Below, in pieces: positions 19,601 to 27,372 of a DNA stretch of 30,631 bases. The stretch covers positions 1 through 30,631 of the forward strand of contig CBFCXR010000011.1 of the NCBI GenBank assembly GCA_965602045.1. The letters are read 5' to 3'. Position numbers and translations under genes: made by a program. The stretch comes from G020354785 sp965602045 (lineage in GTDB: Bacteria > Bacteroidota > Bacteroidia > Bacteroidales > UBA10428). The notes under the pieces were generated by a model, which was given only the letters and a program-made list of their open reading frames with translations, did not search any database and was not told the DNA's origin. Each line of letters begins with the position of its first letter. Position 1 is the stretch's first letter.

Positions 19601-20492
19601 AAATGATGGAATTAATACTTTCCAGTTTAAAGCACAGGAAAATATTATTTATAAAGGTAAAGCCACTGTGACAGATGGGAAATTCAGTTTTTCATTTATT
19701 GTTCCAAAGGATATTTCATATAGTATCGGAAACGGAAAAATCAGTTATTATGCAGAGGATTCCGTTATCGATGCCAATGGTTATTATGGCGGAATTCTGA
19801 TTGGCGGTACATCTAATGAAACATTATGTGATTATTCGGGCCCTGAAATTGACGTTTACTTAAATAATGAAAAATTCGTCAGTGGTGGTATTACAAGCAA
19901 AGATCCCATAATATATGTAAAAATAAATGATGAAAACGGCATTAATACAGTTGGTAATGGTATCGGGCATGATATTGTCGGAATTTTAGACGATAATATC
20001 GGTCAATTATTTGTACTTAATAATTATTATGAGTCAGATATTGATAATTATAATAGTGGTACGGTTAATTATCAACTTAAAAACATAAGTCCCGGATTAC
20101 ACTTCCTGAATGTTAAGGTCTGGGATATTTTCAATAATTCTTCAGAGGAGTCAATCGAGTTTAGAGTAATTGATACGGATGATCTAGTATTAAATAAAGT
20201 CTATAACTACCCTAATCCTTTAACAGATTATACTATTTTTCAATTTGAACATAACATATCAAATGACAAATTATTAGTAAGGATTAATATTTTTGACCTT
20301 TCAGGCAGACTAATTAATACAATTACAAATGAAGAGTTTTCCACCGGATACCGCTCTGATTCAGTTGTATGGGATGGAAGAGACATGAATGGCGGTAAGT
20401 TACCAAAAGGAATTTATATTTACAGAGTAAGGGTTGAAACAACCGAGGGTAAAGTAGCTGAAAAGTCCGATAAACTAATAATTATGAATTAA
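16620..20492 (+). CDS. porU: Type IX secretion sortase PorU (C25 peptidase)
   Basis: Gingipain-family (C25) cysteine transpeptidase of 1290 aa, in the range of PorU. The signal peptide is MRYFAFLLTALTINSVAQ. A beta-rich N-terminal region runs to about 540. The C25 domain spans about 545-930: the catalytic His is in NYSGHGGENG (H793) and the Cys in TATCEFSRF (C827), with FGDG, DDFFGLLDDDEGG and GVGRLPVKT in between. A CTD-like tail ends the protein (about 1215-1290: NYPNP, RINIFDLSGRLI, WDGRDMNGGKLPKGIYIYRV). In Porphyromonas PorU removes the C-terminal signal of cargo and attaches A-LPS, in a complex with PorV, PorQ and PorZ. Here porV follows 70 nt downstream with its own promoter box. Confidence 0.95.
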   Translation: MRYFAFLLTALTINSVAQDVTLNRTISWEANKTVTNYIDELKDPIPKTEYLFFEDATYSNPHTLFPYYYELIKLDDYYNSDNLIISDQVYKPIDSINIQNVKFLEKIPAKLNWECSIRYMNKKPYLQLSFIPLIRNSATNNIERLESFVIKPGIKKTSDKKSTITISEKSYKENSVLASGKWSKIKITESGIYKLTYSDILSLNLSEPSNIRIYGNGGKSLSYMNNEPRPDDIIENAIYMETGNDQNFNEGDYILFYAEGPVTWEYDTIESIFEHSIHPYSDASYYFLTTSFGPGKRINKSGQVNESVTHNLTSYNNYAYHERNLINLVKSGRHWLGIKIENASFDTSFIFPDIVLTSPVFLKTNVASRAGQSRSIVVKSNNYILDPITVDGLNMTSSTNIYAKQKSSIVSFIPQQETINIRITYDKIEQSDEGWLDYFILNVRSNLILDDNPLFFRDIESVGQGNVAQFNISNAGNNSIVWDITDKYNIGQLNTSLNGATLNYKSKTDTLREFVAFNITGNFLKPIIDEEISVVEIQNLHGTKPHNLIIITHPDFIEQANQLADFHRNNDNLSVHVETTDRIFNEFSSGKPDVSAMRDYIKMIYDRSGEDGNSLKYLLLFGDGSYNNYSNSPDNPKFILTYQSVSSLGHSGTYVTDDFFGLLDDDEGGKQNMEIYPLDIGVGRLPVKTVEEAQGVVNKIISYSTSNNMSDWRNILCFVGDDGEYNNGIQHMYQANKLADSIITNHPEYVVKKILLDAYKQVTTSTGPRYPDVHKAIIDNFNNGMLIFNYSGHGGENGITKERILQKSDIVALENEDKLPLLITATCEFSRFDDLSDEEGTITEKTSAGETAILNPNGGGIALLSTTRLVFSDNNFELNKKFYNYIFARDENNRKYALGDIIRLSKNELGFDRNKLSFTLLGDPALKLALPEYKIVTDSLNNKAISEETDTLKAFSKITISGHICNRDSIISENFNGIIYPSILDKPQTITTFGNDGINTFQFKAQENIIYKGKATVTDGKFSFSFIVPKDISYSIGNGKISYYAEDSVIDANGYYGGILIGGTSNETLCDYSGPEIDVYLNNEKFVSGGITSKDPIIYVKINDENGINTVGNGIGHDIVGILDDNIGQLFVLNNYYESDIDNYNSGTVNYQLKNISPGLHFLNVKVWDIFNNSSEESIEFRVIDTDDLVLNKVYNYPNPLTDYTIFQFEHNISNDKLLVRINIFDLSGRLINTITNEEFSTGYRSDSVVWDGRDMNGGKLPKGIYIYRVRVETTEGKVAEKSDKLIIMN

Positions 20493-20517
20493 TTAATATG
20501 CTGGTTCTCAAATTTAG

Positions 20518-20551
20518 ATATTTATTATATATTTGCTCCTCTTAAATTAAT
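20518..20551 (+). promoter_or_regulatory. porV1 promoter and leader block (duplicated upstream of porV2)
   Basis: The block contains TATATTTG (20528-20535), a perfect -7 box, followed by a leader CTCCTCTTAAATTAAT. The same 34 positions recur at 22266-22299 with one difference, and both blocks end 11 nt before the respective ATG. The -33 position is poor (TTCT at 20505-20508). Strong conservation between paralogues suggests it is functional. Confidence 0.5.
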
Positions 20552-20562
20552 ACTTACATAAT

Positions 20563-21738
20563 ATGCCAAAAAGAGTTGAAATTTTAGGATTAATATTTGG
20601 ATGTATATTCGTGAATGTATTTTCACAATCCGATACAGAATTAAATCCAATACCATCTACTGTGCCATTTCTTATTATAGCACCTGATTCCCGTGCAGGG
20701 GCTATGGGTGATGCCGGAGTAGCAACAAGTCCTGATGCCAGTGCCCAACACTGGAATGCTTCAAAATTTGCTTTTGTAGAAGGCGAGATTGGCTTCTCCA
20801 TGTCATTCACCCCCTGGTTAAGAAATCTTGTTAATGACATTAATCTCGGATACGTGTCAGGTTATTTCAGAGTTGATGACAGACAAGTTGTAAGTGCTTC
20901 ATTTTTATACTTTTCTTTGGGGGAAATCCTTTTCAGAGATAGGTATGGTGATGCACTTGGTAGCTTTAATCCAAATGAACTGGCATTTGATGTAGCATAT
21001 TCAAGACAGTTCACTGATAATTTTTCAAGTGCACTAACCTTACGTTTTCTTAGATCTGATTTAACTGGCGGAGGCACACAAGGCGGAGAAGAATACAATC
21101 CGGGCATATCTTTTGGTGCTGATCTGTCAGCATATTATCAGAAAAAGATTAAATTGAGTGATAAAGAAGGCGAATTTGCATGGGGCGTGGCAATTTCTAA
21201 CTTAGGGTCAAAAATATCTTATACAGAAGGTACAGAAAAGTCTTTTATTCCGGCAAACCTCAGAGTCGGCGGTAGAATGTCTGTTGATCTTGATGATTAT
21301 AATTCTATTAGCCTTACAGTTGATCTTAACAAATTACTGGTTCCAACGCCGCCCGAATATTTTATTGATAGTTTAGATGATAATGGCGATAAAGTTATTC
21401 AGGATGGCAGAACTGCACCATCTTCATTGCCTTTAAGCTGGATTCAGTCTTTTTATGATGCTCCCGGCGGATTTAAAGAAGAGTTCCATGAAATTATGTA
21501 TTCTGTCGGAGCAGAATACTGGTATAGGGAGCAATTTGCTATTAGAGCCGGATACTTTTATGAGCATGAATCAAAAGGAAACAGAAAATATCTTACTGCA
21601 GGTATAGGATTAAAATTAAACGTATTTTTTCTTGATTTTTCTTATTTAATGCCTAGTTCAGGCAGAAATAATCCTTTAGCAAATACAATGAGGTTTACTC
21701 TTGGCTTTATATTTGATAAATTCAAGGGCTTAAGATAA
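20563..21738 (+). CDS. porV: Type IX secretion outer-membrane protein PorV (LptO), copy 1
   Basis: 391 aa with a signal peptide ending FVNVFSQ, then the PorV N-terminal signature (TVPFLIIAPDSRAGAMGDAG, followed by DASAQHWNASKFAF) and a FadL-like outer-membrane barrel. PorV picks up secreted cargo at the SprA/Sov translocon and carries it to the PorU sortase complex. This gene directly follows porU, as in many Bacteroidota, and overlaps in control with ispF, whose ATG begins 1 nt after the porV stop, so translation is probably coupled. A paralogue lies downstream (22311-23483); by-eye alignment gives about 80% identity, with the differences clustered in the signal peptide, in the loop near residues 130-150 and around residues 270-285. 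Confidence 0.95.
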   Translation: MPKRVEILGLIFGCIFVNVFSQSDTELNPIPSTVPFLIIAPDSRAGAMGDAGVATSPDASAQHWNASKFAFVEGEIGFSMSFTPWLRNLVNDINLGYVSGYFRVDDRQVVSASFLYFSLGEILFRDRYGDALGSFNPNELAFDVAYSRQFTDNFSSALTLRFLRSDLTGGGTQGGEEYNPGISFGADLSAYYQKKIKLSDKEGEFAWGVAISNLGSKISYTEGTEKSFIPANLRVGGRMSVDLDDYNSISLTVDLNKLLVPTPPEYFIDSLDDNGDKVIQDGRTAPSSLPLSWIQSFYDAPGGFKEEFHEIMYSVGAEYWYREQFAIRAGYFYEHESKGNRKYLTAGIGLKLNVFFLDFSYLMPSSGRNNPLANTMRFTLGFIFDKFKGLR

Positions 21739-21739
21739 T

Positions 21740-22231
21740 ATGAATATCCGCGTAGGTTTTGGATACGATGTTCACAAACTTAAACCAGGATTCAAATTTT
21801 TTCTGGGCGGAATTAATATTAAAGCTGACAAAGGATCCGTAGGCCATTCTGATGGCGACGTATTAATACATGCTATATGTGATGCACTTCTGGGTGCGGC
21901 AAATTTACGCGATATCGGCTATCATTTCCCTGATACATCAGATGAATTTAAAGGTATCGACAGCAAAATACTTTTAAGTAAAACAGTTGATTTATTAGAT
22001 AAAAAAGGATTTACAGTTGGTAACATTGATAACACAATCTGTCTGGAAAAGCCAAAAATTCAAAATATAATCCCGGAAATGCAGAAAAAACTCGCAGAGA
22101 TAATCGGAATAGAAAAGGAAAGTATTTCTGTTAAAGCTACAACTACCGAAAAACTGGGCTTCATAGGAAAAGAAAAGGGTGTTGCAGTTTATTCAGTAGC
22201 CCTGATTATGAAAAAAGATAAAAATAACTAA
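21740..22231 (+). CDS. ispF: 2-C-methyl-D-erythritol 2,4-cyclodiphosphate synthase IspF
   Basis: Cytosolic enzyme of the MEP isoprenoid pathway that cyclises CDP-methylerythritol 2-phosphate with loss of CMP; it acts as a trimer with metal. At 163 aa it has the standard length. Metal ligands are D10 and H12 in FGYDVH, and H44 in GHSDGDVLIHAICDALLGA. The C-terminal part has VKATTTEKLGFIGKEKGVA, the typical CMP-site motif. It starts 1 nt after the porV1 stop and ends 79 nt before porV2, so it is enclosed between the two porV copies. No functional link to secretion is known; its expression is probably tied to porV1 through read-through. Confidence 0.97.
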   Translation: MNIRVGFGYDVHKLKPGFKFFLGGINIKADKGSVGHSDGDVLIHAICDALLGAANLRDIGYHFPDTSDEFKGIDSKILLSKTVDLLDKKGFTVGNIDNTICLEKPKIQNIIPEMQKKLAEIIGIEKESISVKATTTEKLGFIGKEKGVAVYSVALIMKKDKNN

Positions 22232-22265
22232 TTATTAACTAATAGTTTAATTTAATTTTTTATGT

Positions 22266-22299
22266 ATATTTATTATATATTTACTCCTCTTAAATTAAT
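22266..22299 (+). promoter_or_regulatory. porV2 promoter and leader block
   Basis: This is the second copy of the block seen before porV1: 33 of 34 positions are identical and the distance to the ATG is the same. The -7 box reads TATATTTA (22276-22283), so the single difference falls on the last, normally conserved G. The promoter may therefore be weaker than that of porV1. Confidence 0.45.
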
Positions 22300-22310
22300 G
22301 CTCATAAAGT

Positions 22311-23483
22311 ATGATACAGAAAGTCGTAATTTTAGCATTAATATTTGGATTTTTATCCATTATTGTTTTTTCACAAGGTGATGCAGACTTAAATCCAATA
22401 CCCGCCACTGTACCATTTCTTGTTGTAGCACCTGATTCTCGTGCGGGAGCTCTGGGTGACGCTGGAGCCGCAACTAGTCCGGATGCATGTTCACAACACT
22501 GGAATGCTTCAAAATATGCGTTTATAGAAGGAGAATCAGGTTTTGCTATGTCTTTTACACCCTGGCTTAGAAATCTTATAAGTGACATAAACCTTGGATA
22601 TGTTTCCGGTTATTTCAGGATAGATGACAGACAAGTTGTAAGTGGTTCATTTTTATACTTTTCTATAGGGGAAGTTCTTTTCAGAGATATGTCTGGTGAA
22701 AATATGGGAAATTTTACCCCAAATGAAATGGCTATTGACGTAGCTTATGCGAGAAAATTCTCTGATAGATTTTCAAGTGCATTAACACTCCAGTTTCTTA
22801 GATCCGATTTAACTGGAGGAAACACAACTGGAGGAGGAGAATATAATCCGGGTATATCCATCGGGGCTGATCTGTCAACTTACTATCAAAAAGAGATAAA
22901 ATTAGGTACTTATCCAGGCGAATTTGCATGGGGAGTGGCAATATCAAATTTAGGATCTAAAATATCCTATACTGAAGGTACCAACAAATCTTTTATCCCG
23001 GCAAACCTCAGAGTAGGCGGAAGGATATCTGCTGATTTTGATGAATATAATTCTGTTAGTCTTACTGTTGATCTCAACAAATTATTAGTGCCTACCCCGC
23101 CTGAATATTTTGTTGATAGTACAGATGCAGCAGGAAACGATGTCATTAAAAACGGGAAAGTCGCGCCATCTTCCTTACCTTTAAGCTGGATTCAGTCTTT
23201 CTATGATGCTCCGGGAGGACTTAAAGAAGAGTTCCATGAAATTATGTATTCAGTTGGAACAGAATATTGGTACAGAGAGCAATTTGCTATGAGAGCCGGA
23301 TATTTTTATGAGCATAAATCAAAAGGTGACAGAAAGTATTTTATTGCCGGTATAGGATTGAAACTTAATGTATTTTTTATTGATTTTTCATATTTAATAC
23401 CCACCTCAGGCAGAAATAATCCTTTGGCAAATACTATGAGATTTACTCTTGGCTTTGTATTTGATAAATTCAAAGACTTATAA
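22311..23483 (+). CDS. porV: Type IX secretion outer-membrane protein PorV (LptO), copy 2
   Basis: 390 aa, a full-length paralogue of the upstream PorV, with a signal peptide ending IIVFSQ and the same signature (TVPFLVVAPDSRAGALGDAG, then DACSQHWNASKYAF). The barrel and C-terminus (RNNPLANTMRFTLGFVFDKF) are nearly unchanged from copy 1. Copy 2 has a Cys (DACSQHW) where copy 1 has Ser. The frame is intact with no sign of decay, and the substitutions are mostly conservative, which argues that both are under selection. It has its own copy of the upstream block. PorV usually occurs once next to porU; a second copy could serve another cargo class or growth condition, but this is inference. Confidence 0.93.
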   Translation: MIQKVVILALIFGFLSIIVFSQGDADLNPIPATVPFLVVAPDSRAGALGDAGAATSPDACSQHWNASKYAFIEGESGFAMSFTPWLRNLISDINLGYVSGYFRIDDRQVVSGSFLYFSIGEVLFRDMSGENMGNFTPNEMAIDVAYARKFSDRFSSALTLQFLRSDLTGGNTTGGGEYNPGISIGADLSTYYQKEIKLGTYPGEFAWGVAISNLGSKISYTEGTNKSFIPANLRVGGRISADFDEYNSVSLTVDLNKLLVPTPPEYFVDSTDAAGNDVIKNGKVAPSSLPLSWIQSFYDAPGGLKEEFHEIMYSVGTEYWYREQFAMRAGYFYEHKSKGDRKYFIAGIGLKLNVFFIDFSYLIPTSGRNNPLANTMRFTLGFVFDKFKDL

Positions 23484-23519
23484 TCATTACATTTCAGTTC
23501 TGGTTTTGATCCGTGCTTT

Positions 23520-24311
23520 TTATTCAGCCCCGGGAAAAATCTCCTTAAAATCTTCCGGCGTGCCAATATCTATGCTTGTACCGTCTTCGAAAATTACAGC
23601 TTCAGCATTCATGCCATTTTTAATTGCCTCTAAAAAAATATCACCGGGATACAATTCCCGTAATAGTAATCCTTCGGTTTTCAAATCTTCCTTGCCGTTA
23701 TTTTTAATAACATCCTGAATATACTCATGCATAAAATCCCAGAATGTAGTATTCCACAGGGCAATTGTCCATCCATACTTCAAATCAGGCCTGTCTTGTT
23801 TAATTATAATATCCTTGATTTTTCCCCTGTTATCAAATTCAATCATATCCCACTTCTTATAATTCTTTATTCTAAATACTCCGAGAACAATATCAGCATT
23901 AGTCTCTGACATTTTATCCTTAACTTCTACAAATGCATTAACCGGCCTGAATACTATATCTGGATAACCTAATGCTACATATTTATCTTTTGTGAAATGG
24001 TATGCCTGATCTAATGTAAACGGGGTTCCATAAGGCAGGTTCATAATCAGGTATGATATTTTAACTCCAAAATCCGTTCCATCGCCAAAATATGCAGGTA
24101 TGTCCCACTTCCCCTGACGCAGAATAAAATATATTTTATCTATACCGGCTATTCGATAGCTATTGATTAAATACTCAGATATTACATTTATTTTAAAATT
24201 ATTATTCTCTTTAAGTTTACTATTATATACCGGCAGAATTTCTTTACTACAGGGGATCTTTCCCAACCTCTTTGCCTGACCTCCCGCTGGAATAAGCCCA
24301 ATTATTTCCAT
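23520..24311 (-). CDS. Sugar-phosphate nucleotidyltransferase
   Basis: Rossmann-like nucleotidyltransferase of 263 aa. The N-terminal signature GLIPAGGQAKRLGKIPCSK followed by EILPV matches the NTP-binding GGxxxRL and PxSKxLLPV motifs of glucose-1-phosphate thymidylyl- or uridylyltransferase-type enzymes. ALGYPDIVF carries the expected metal-binding Asp, and DGTSIDIGTPEDF near the C-terminus resembles the end of the family. It makes an NDP-sugar from NTP and a sugar phosphate; which sugar and nucleotide cannot be read, and it has no neighbouring dTDP-rhamnose or capsule genes. It is convergent to porV2 and lies alone on the minus strand. At 263 aa it is slightly shorter than RmlA, so an RmlA call would be unsafe. 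Confidence 0.82.
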   Translation of the reverse strand: MEIIGLIPAGGQAKRLGKIPCSKEILPVYNSKLKENNNFKINVISEYLINSYRIAGIDKIYFILRQGKWDIPAYFGDGTDFGVKISYLIMNLPYGTPFTLDQAYHFTKDKYVALGYPDIVFRPVNAFVEVKDKMSETNADIVLGVFRIKNYKKWDMIEFDNRGKIKDIIIKQDRPDLKYGWTIALWNTTFWDFMHEYIQDVIKNNGKEDLKTEGLLLRELYPGDIFLEAIKNGMNAEAVIFEDGTSIDIGTPEDFKEIFPGAE

Positions 24312-24573
24312 AGCTTATATTCTTTAACTTTAAATTGTTACAATATTAATATATTTTAATATAAATTTTAAAACCCAATCTTAAAATGTTAATGTTAAAA
24401 ATTCACTGATTTTCTTTAAATTTAACAAAATCATCACTTATGGCAGGAATGGATAGATTAAGAAAGAAAAGGTATATACAAAAAATACATTTAAATAATA
24501 TTCAGCAATAAATCAAATTCATCTAAGTTATTTGATTATTAAATGATTGTAAATTTTTAAAAATTTCTTATAT
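24312..24573. other. Longest gene-free stretch (divergent intergenic)
   Basis: This very AT-rich divergent region lies between the nucleotidyltransferase and TolC genes. I see no clear hairpin, RNA or consensus promoter box. A tiny frame at 24440-24511 would encode 23 residues starting MAGMDRLRKKRY, but without supporting signals it is not called as a gene. Confidence 0.6.
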
Positions 24574-25989
24574 ATGAAACGAATAATTTTAATACTCGCG
24601 TCTTTAAGTTTTTTTTCTTATATAGCAGTTAATGCGCAAAGAAATTGGACATTAGAGGAATGCATAAATTATGCGCATCAAAATAATCTGCAAATTAAAA
24701 GACAGGAATTAAATGCAAATATCTCAGGAGCTAATTATAAACAATCAAAGTATAGTGTTTTACCTGACTTAAATTTGGGAGCGTCAAAAAACCTGAACTA
24801 CGGCAGGGCAGTTGACCCGTATACAAATGATTATATTACAGAAAATACTTCATCTGACAGATTTTATGCCAGTTCATCTTTAAATATTTTTAATGGCCTG
24901 CAAACATATAATACTATAAAAGAAAATAAGTATCACTTTCTAAAAAGCCGGCAAGATGTGGTAAAAGTTAAGAATGACATATCAATACAAATAGCTACTG
25001 CATATCTTCAAATATTATTTTGCAGGGAATTACTGGATATTTCAAAAAGTCAATATGAGGTAACCCTTCTTCAGGTAGAAAAGACAAAGAAGCTGGTTGA
25101 AGTTGGAAATTCTGCTAAAGGCGAGTTATATCAGATGGAAGCACAGGCTGCAAACGAAAAATTGAATGTTATAAATGCTGGAAATCATCTTAAAATGGCT
25201 TATTTAGACTTAACACAACTTCTTGATCTCGATTCGGTTAGAAATTTCGATGTTGTTATTCCGGCGGATTTATTGGTAGATAGCAGTTATATTCTTAAAG
25301 ACGTAACGACATTATATAATGAGGCACTTAATATTCTGCCGCAGATAAAAAGTGCAGAATATGCGCTTATGAGCCAGGAAAAATCATTAGCGGTTCAGGT
25401 AGGAAGAAGAAGTCCTCAAATTTATATACAAGGAAGTTATTATACCGGATATTCAAGCACTGGTGCCAGGCTGGATACTGATTCTCCTCAGGATATTACG
25501 GTCGGATACTTAGGTGATGACATAAATCAGCCTGTAATAGCCCACGGGTTTGGAACTGAAAATTATCCCTATTTTGATCAACTTAATGATAATGCATATA
25601 AATCCGTTTCATTTGGATTAAATATTCCTATTTTTAATCAAAATCAAGTTAACAGAGATATTAGCAACGCAAGGATTATGGTTAATGATTCAAAATTTGC
25701 TCTGGAACAGACAAAACAAATCTTATTTAAAGATGTACAACAGGCTCATGCTGATGCTATTGCATCCCTGGAAAAATATAAATCAAGTATGGAGGCAGTA
25801 AAATCGAATGAAGAAGCATTTAATTATACACAACAAAAACTGGATGTAGGACTGGTAAGTTCAGTTGATTATAATATTGCTAAAAATGAGCTTTTAAAGG
25901 CTAAATCTGATTTGTTACAGGCAAAGTATGAATATATATTCAATATTAAAATTTTAGATTTTTACACAGGAAATCCTATTCTATTATAA
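24574..25989 (+). CDS. TolC family outer-membrane efflux protein
   Basis: Outer-membrane channel of the TolC/OEP family, 471 aa. The signal peptide ends IAVNAQ, directly followed by the family opening RNWTLEECINYAHQNNLQIK. Two alpha-helical repeats are visible: the first around residues 120-215 (IATAYLQILFCRELL, KLVEVGNSAKGELYQMEAQ) and the second around 370-460 (VQQAHADAIASLEKYKSSMEAVKSNEEAF, KLDVGLVSSVDYNIAKNELLKAK). They flank beta-barrel parts with STGARLDTDS. The family links inner-membrane pumps to the outside. Here the usual HlyD-like adaptor and ABC or RND pump genes are absent; a small barrel-type gene follows. A weak hairpin (ACAATTT/AAATTGT at 26019-26042) with T-rich sequence follows the stop and could end transcription. 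Confidence 0.93.
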   Translation: MKRIILILASLSFFSYIAVNAQRNWTLEECINYAHQNNLQIKRQELNANISGANYKQSKYSVLPDLNLGASKNLNYGRAVDPYTNDYITENTSSDRFYASSSLNIFNGLQTYNTIKENKYHFLKSRQDVVKVKNDISIQIATAYLQILFCRELLDISKSQYEVTLLQVEKTKKLVEVGNSAKGELYQMEAQAANEKLNVINAGNHLKMAYLDLTQLLDLDSVRNFDVVIPADLLVDSSYILKDVTTLYNEALNILPQIKSAEYALMSQEKSLAVQVGRRSPQIYIQGSYYTGYSSTGARLDTDSPQDITVGYLGDDINQPVIAHGFGTENYPYFDQLNDNAYKSVSFGLNIPIFNQNQVNRDISNARIMVNDSKFALEQTKQILFKDVQQAHADAIASLEKYKSSMEAVKSNEEAFNYTQQKLDVGLVSSVDYNIAKNELLKAKSDLLQAKYEYIFNIKILDFYTGNPILL

Positions 25990-26072
25990 AGTTATTTTTA
26001 AGATAATTTCTGCATTAGACAATTTATTTTTCCTAAAATTGTATTTTTATTATTAAAATAATTGCATTAATC

Positions 26073-26612
26073 ATGAAAAAAATAGTATCTGTTTTTATTT
26101 GTTTGCTTTTTGCAGCTGCAACATTTGGCCAGGTTTTTAATACAGCCGGAATATTGAAAAAAGGAAAAATCTCTTTGGGTCTTAATCCTTCATACTATAA
26201 TGATAATTTAGGCTTCTTTATACATGGAAATGTTGGAGTATTATCAGGAATTGATTTTTCGTGTAAGTATGGATTCCTTGATGGATCAAATTATATTGGC
26301 GGAGACCTTGAATGGGAAATAATGAGCAGGAAACCTTCATTATCGGTTACTACAGGTGCACATTATATAAATGACATCGGACTTGATTGTTCATTGAATA
26401 TTTCAACATCAATTAAAAAGGGTGTTTATGTTTATTCCGGGGTGGATACTGACATAGAATTTGCTAATGATACTTACCTGTTGTTATGGATCCCCGTGGG
26501 AGTTGACTTGAGAATAAAATCAAAATTATCCTTCATCTTTGAAGCAGAAATACCCGTCAGCAATAGCGCTTTTGCAATTATTGACGGAGGAATTATATTT
26601 TATTTTAACTAG
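26073..26612 (+). CDS. Small predicted outer-membrane beta-barrel protein, function unknown
   Basis: I do not recognise a named family. The 179-aa product has a clear signal peptide (MKKIVSVFICLLFAAATFGQ) and then alternating beta-strands rich in Gly and aromatics (ISLGLNPSYYNDNLGFFIHGNVGVLSG, SGVDTDIEFANDTYLLLWIPVGVDLRI), ending in GGIIFYFN with a C-terminal hydrophobic/aromatic strand. This looks like an 8-strand-type outer-membrane barrel. It begins 84 nt after tolC on the same strand, possibly in the same transcript, but the weak hairpin between them makes that uncertain. The GNAT gene downstream is convergent. Confidence 0.68.
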   Translation: MKKIVSVFICLLFAAATFGQVFNTAGILKKGKISLGLNPSYYNDNLGFFIHGNVGVLSGIDFSCKYGFLDGSNYIGGDLEWEIMSRKPSLSVTTGAHYINDIGLDCSLNISTSIKKGVYVYSGVDTDIEFANDTYLLLWIPVGVDLRIKSKLSFIFEAEIPVSNSAFAIIDGGIIFYFN

Positions 26613-26642
26613 AAGCTAAATTAACTACTCTTAACAAGAAAC

Positions 26643-27152
26643 TTAAATCTTCTTCTCATAGCATTTAAAGGGCGTCTTCTGGAAGGTAGAATGAAATTTA
26701 CCTACTTCATCAAATTCACTGCCAGTATATAATTTTGTTTCAGCTTGATTGCTACTTAGTGTATCTAACCTGATAGAGCTATAATCATTCTTTTTCCCAT
26801 ATTCCTCGGTAAACTCAACCAGCATTTTACCAATACCCTTGCCCTGCCAGCATGGGTGAACTGCCATTCTTTTCATATAAAGAACTTTAGAATTATTGTC
26901 CGACCACTTAATATCTTTATAATCATCAGGTTGAACTTCATTAATAGTAACCATTCCCAGACAAATACCTTTATCCTTTACAAGATAGATGGCTTCATTA
27001 CTTAAATCTTTAGATATATCTTCAGTGCCGGGATAAGAACTATTCCAATGCTTCATCCCTTTTAAATTCATATCTTTAACACATTGTCGGATTAAAAAAA
27101 GTATTTCAATTAAATCATCAGGCTTTGCTTGAAGTATTTCCATTTGGCTCAT
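26643..27152 (-). CDS. GNAT family N-acetyltransferase
   Basis: Acetyl-CoA-dependent acyltransferase of the GNAT fold, 169 aa. The acetyl-CoA pyrophosphate-binding motif is WQGKGIG (102-108), preceded by the beta-strand segment LYMKRMAVHP, as expected for motif A. The later SIRLDTLSSNQAETKLYTGSEF corresponds to motif B, ending in a C-terminal strand with FKCYEKK. The acceptor (small molecule or protein) cannot be inferred. Met1 and Met4 are both possible starts. It stands alone on the minus strand, convergent to the small barrel gene, with its own promoter box (see 27216-27246). Confidence 0.88.
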   Translation of the reverse strand: MSQMEILQAKPDDLIEILFLIRQCVKDMNLKGMKHWNSSYPGTEDISKDLSNEAIYLVKDKGICLGMVTINEVQPDDYKDIKWSDNNSKVLYMKRMAVHPCWQGKGIGKMLVEFTEEYGKKNDYSSIRLDTLSSNQAETKLYTGSEFDEVGKFHSTFQKTPFKCYEKKI

Positions 27153-27215
27153 TCTTATTCAACACACAACATTATGCTCATAATGTCTTCAGATTAAAAG
27201 TATGAATCACTTTCT

Positions 27216-27246
27216 CAAATATAATGAAATTATAAATAATTAGAAA
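27216..27246 (-). promoter_or_regulatory. Promoter of the GNAT gene
   Basis: On the minus strand, TTTC (27243-27246), 19 nt and then TATATTTG (27216-27223) fit TTTG-N19-TAnnTTTG with a single mismatch in the -33 box. The predicted start near 27209 gives a leader of about 57 nt before the ATG at 27152. Confidence 0.45.
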
Positions 27247-27372
27247 GTACTAAAAATATTATTGATTAAAAAACTTATGAGTTTAAATTTTTTTTTTAAG
27301 TATTCTAATGAAATAAATTTTATATTTATCCGTAATAAACAAGATATTTGTATATAAATTCCGGTGAGAGTA

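Noticed and set aside
20547..20840. 97-codon antisense open frame over the start of porV1, with a similar one over porV2 (22295-22588)
   Set aside because: The two frames resemble each other only because the porV genes are duplicates. They lie opposite strongly conserved coding sequence and have no promoter or family resemblance.
24440..24511. 23-codon frame starting MAGMDRLRKKRY upstream of tolC
   Set aside because: Too short to judge by coding bias, with no promoter box or Shine-Dalgarno and no known leader-peptide pattern. It may be chance in an AT-rich gap.
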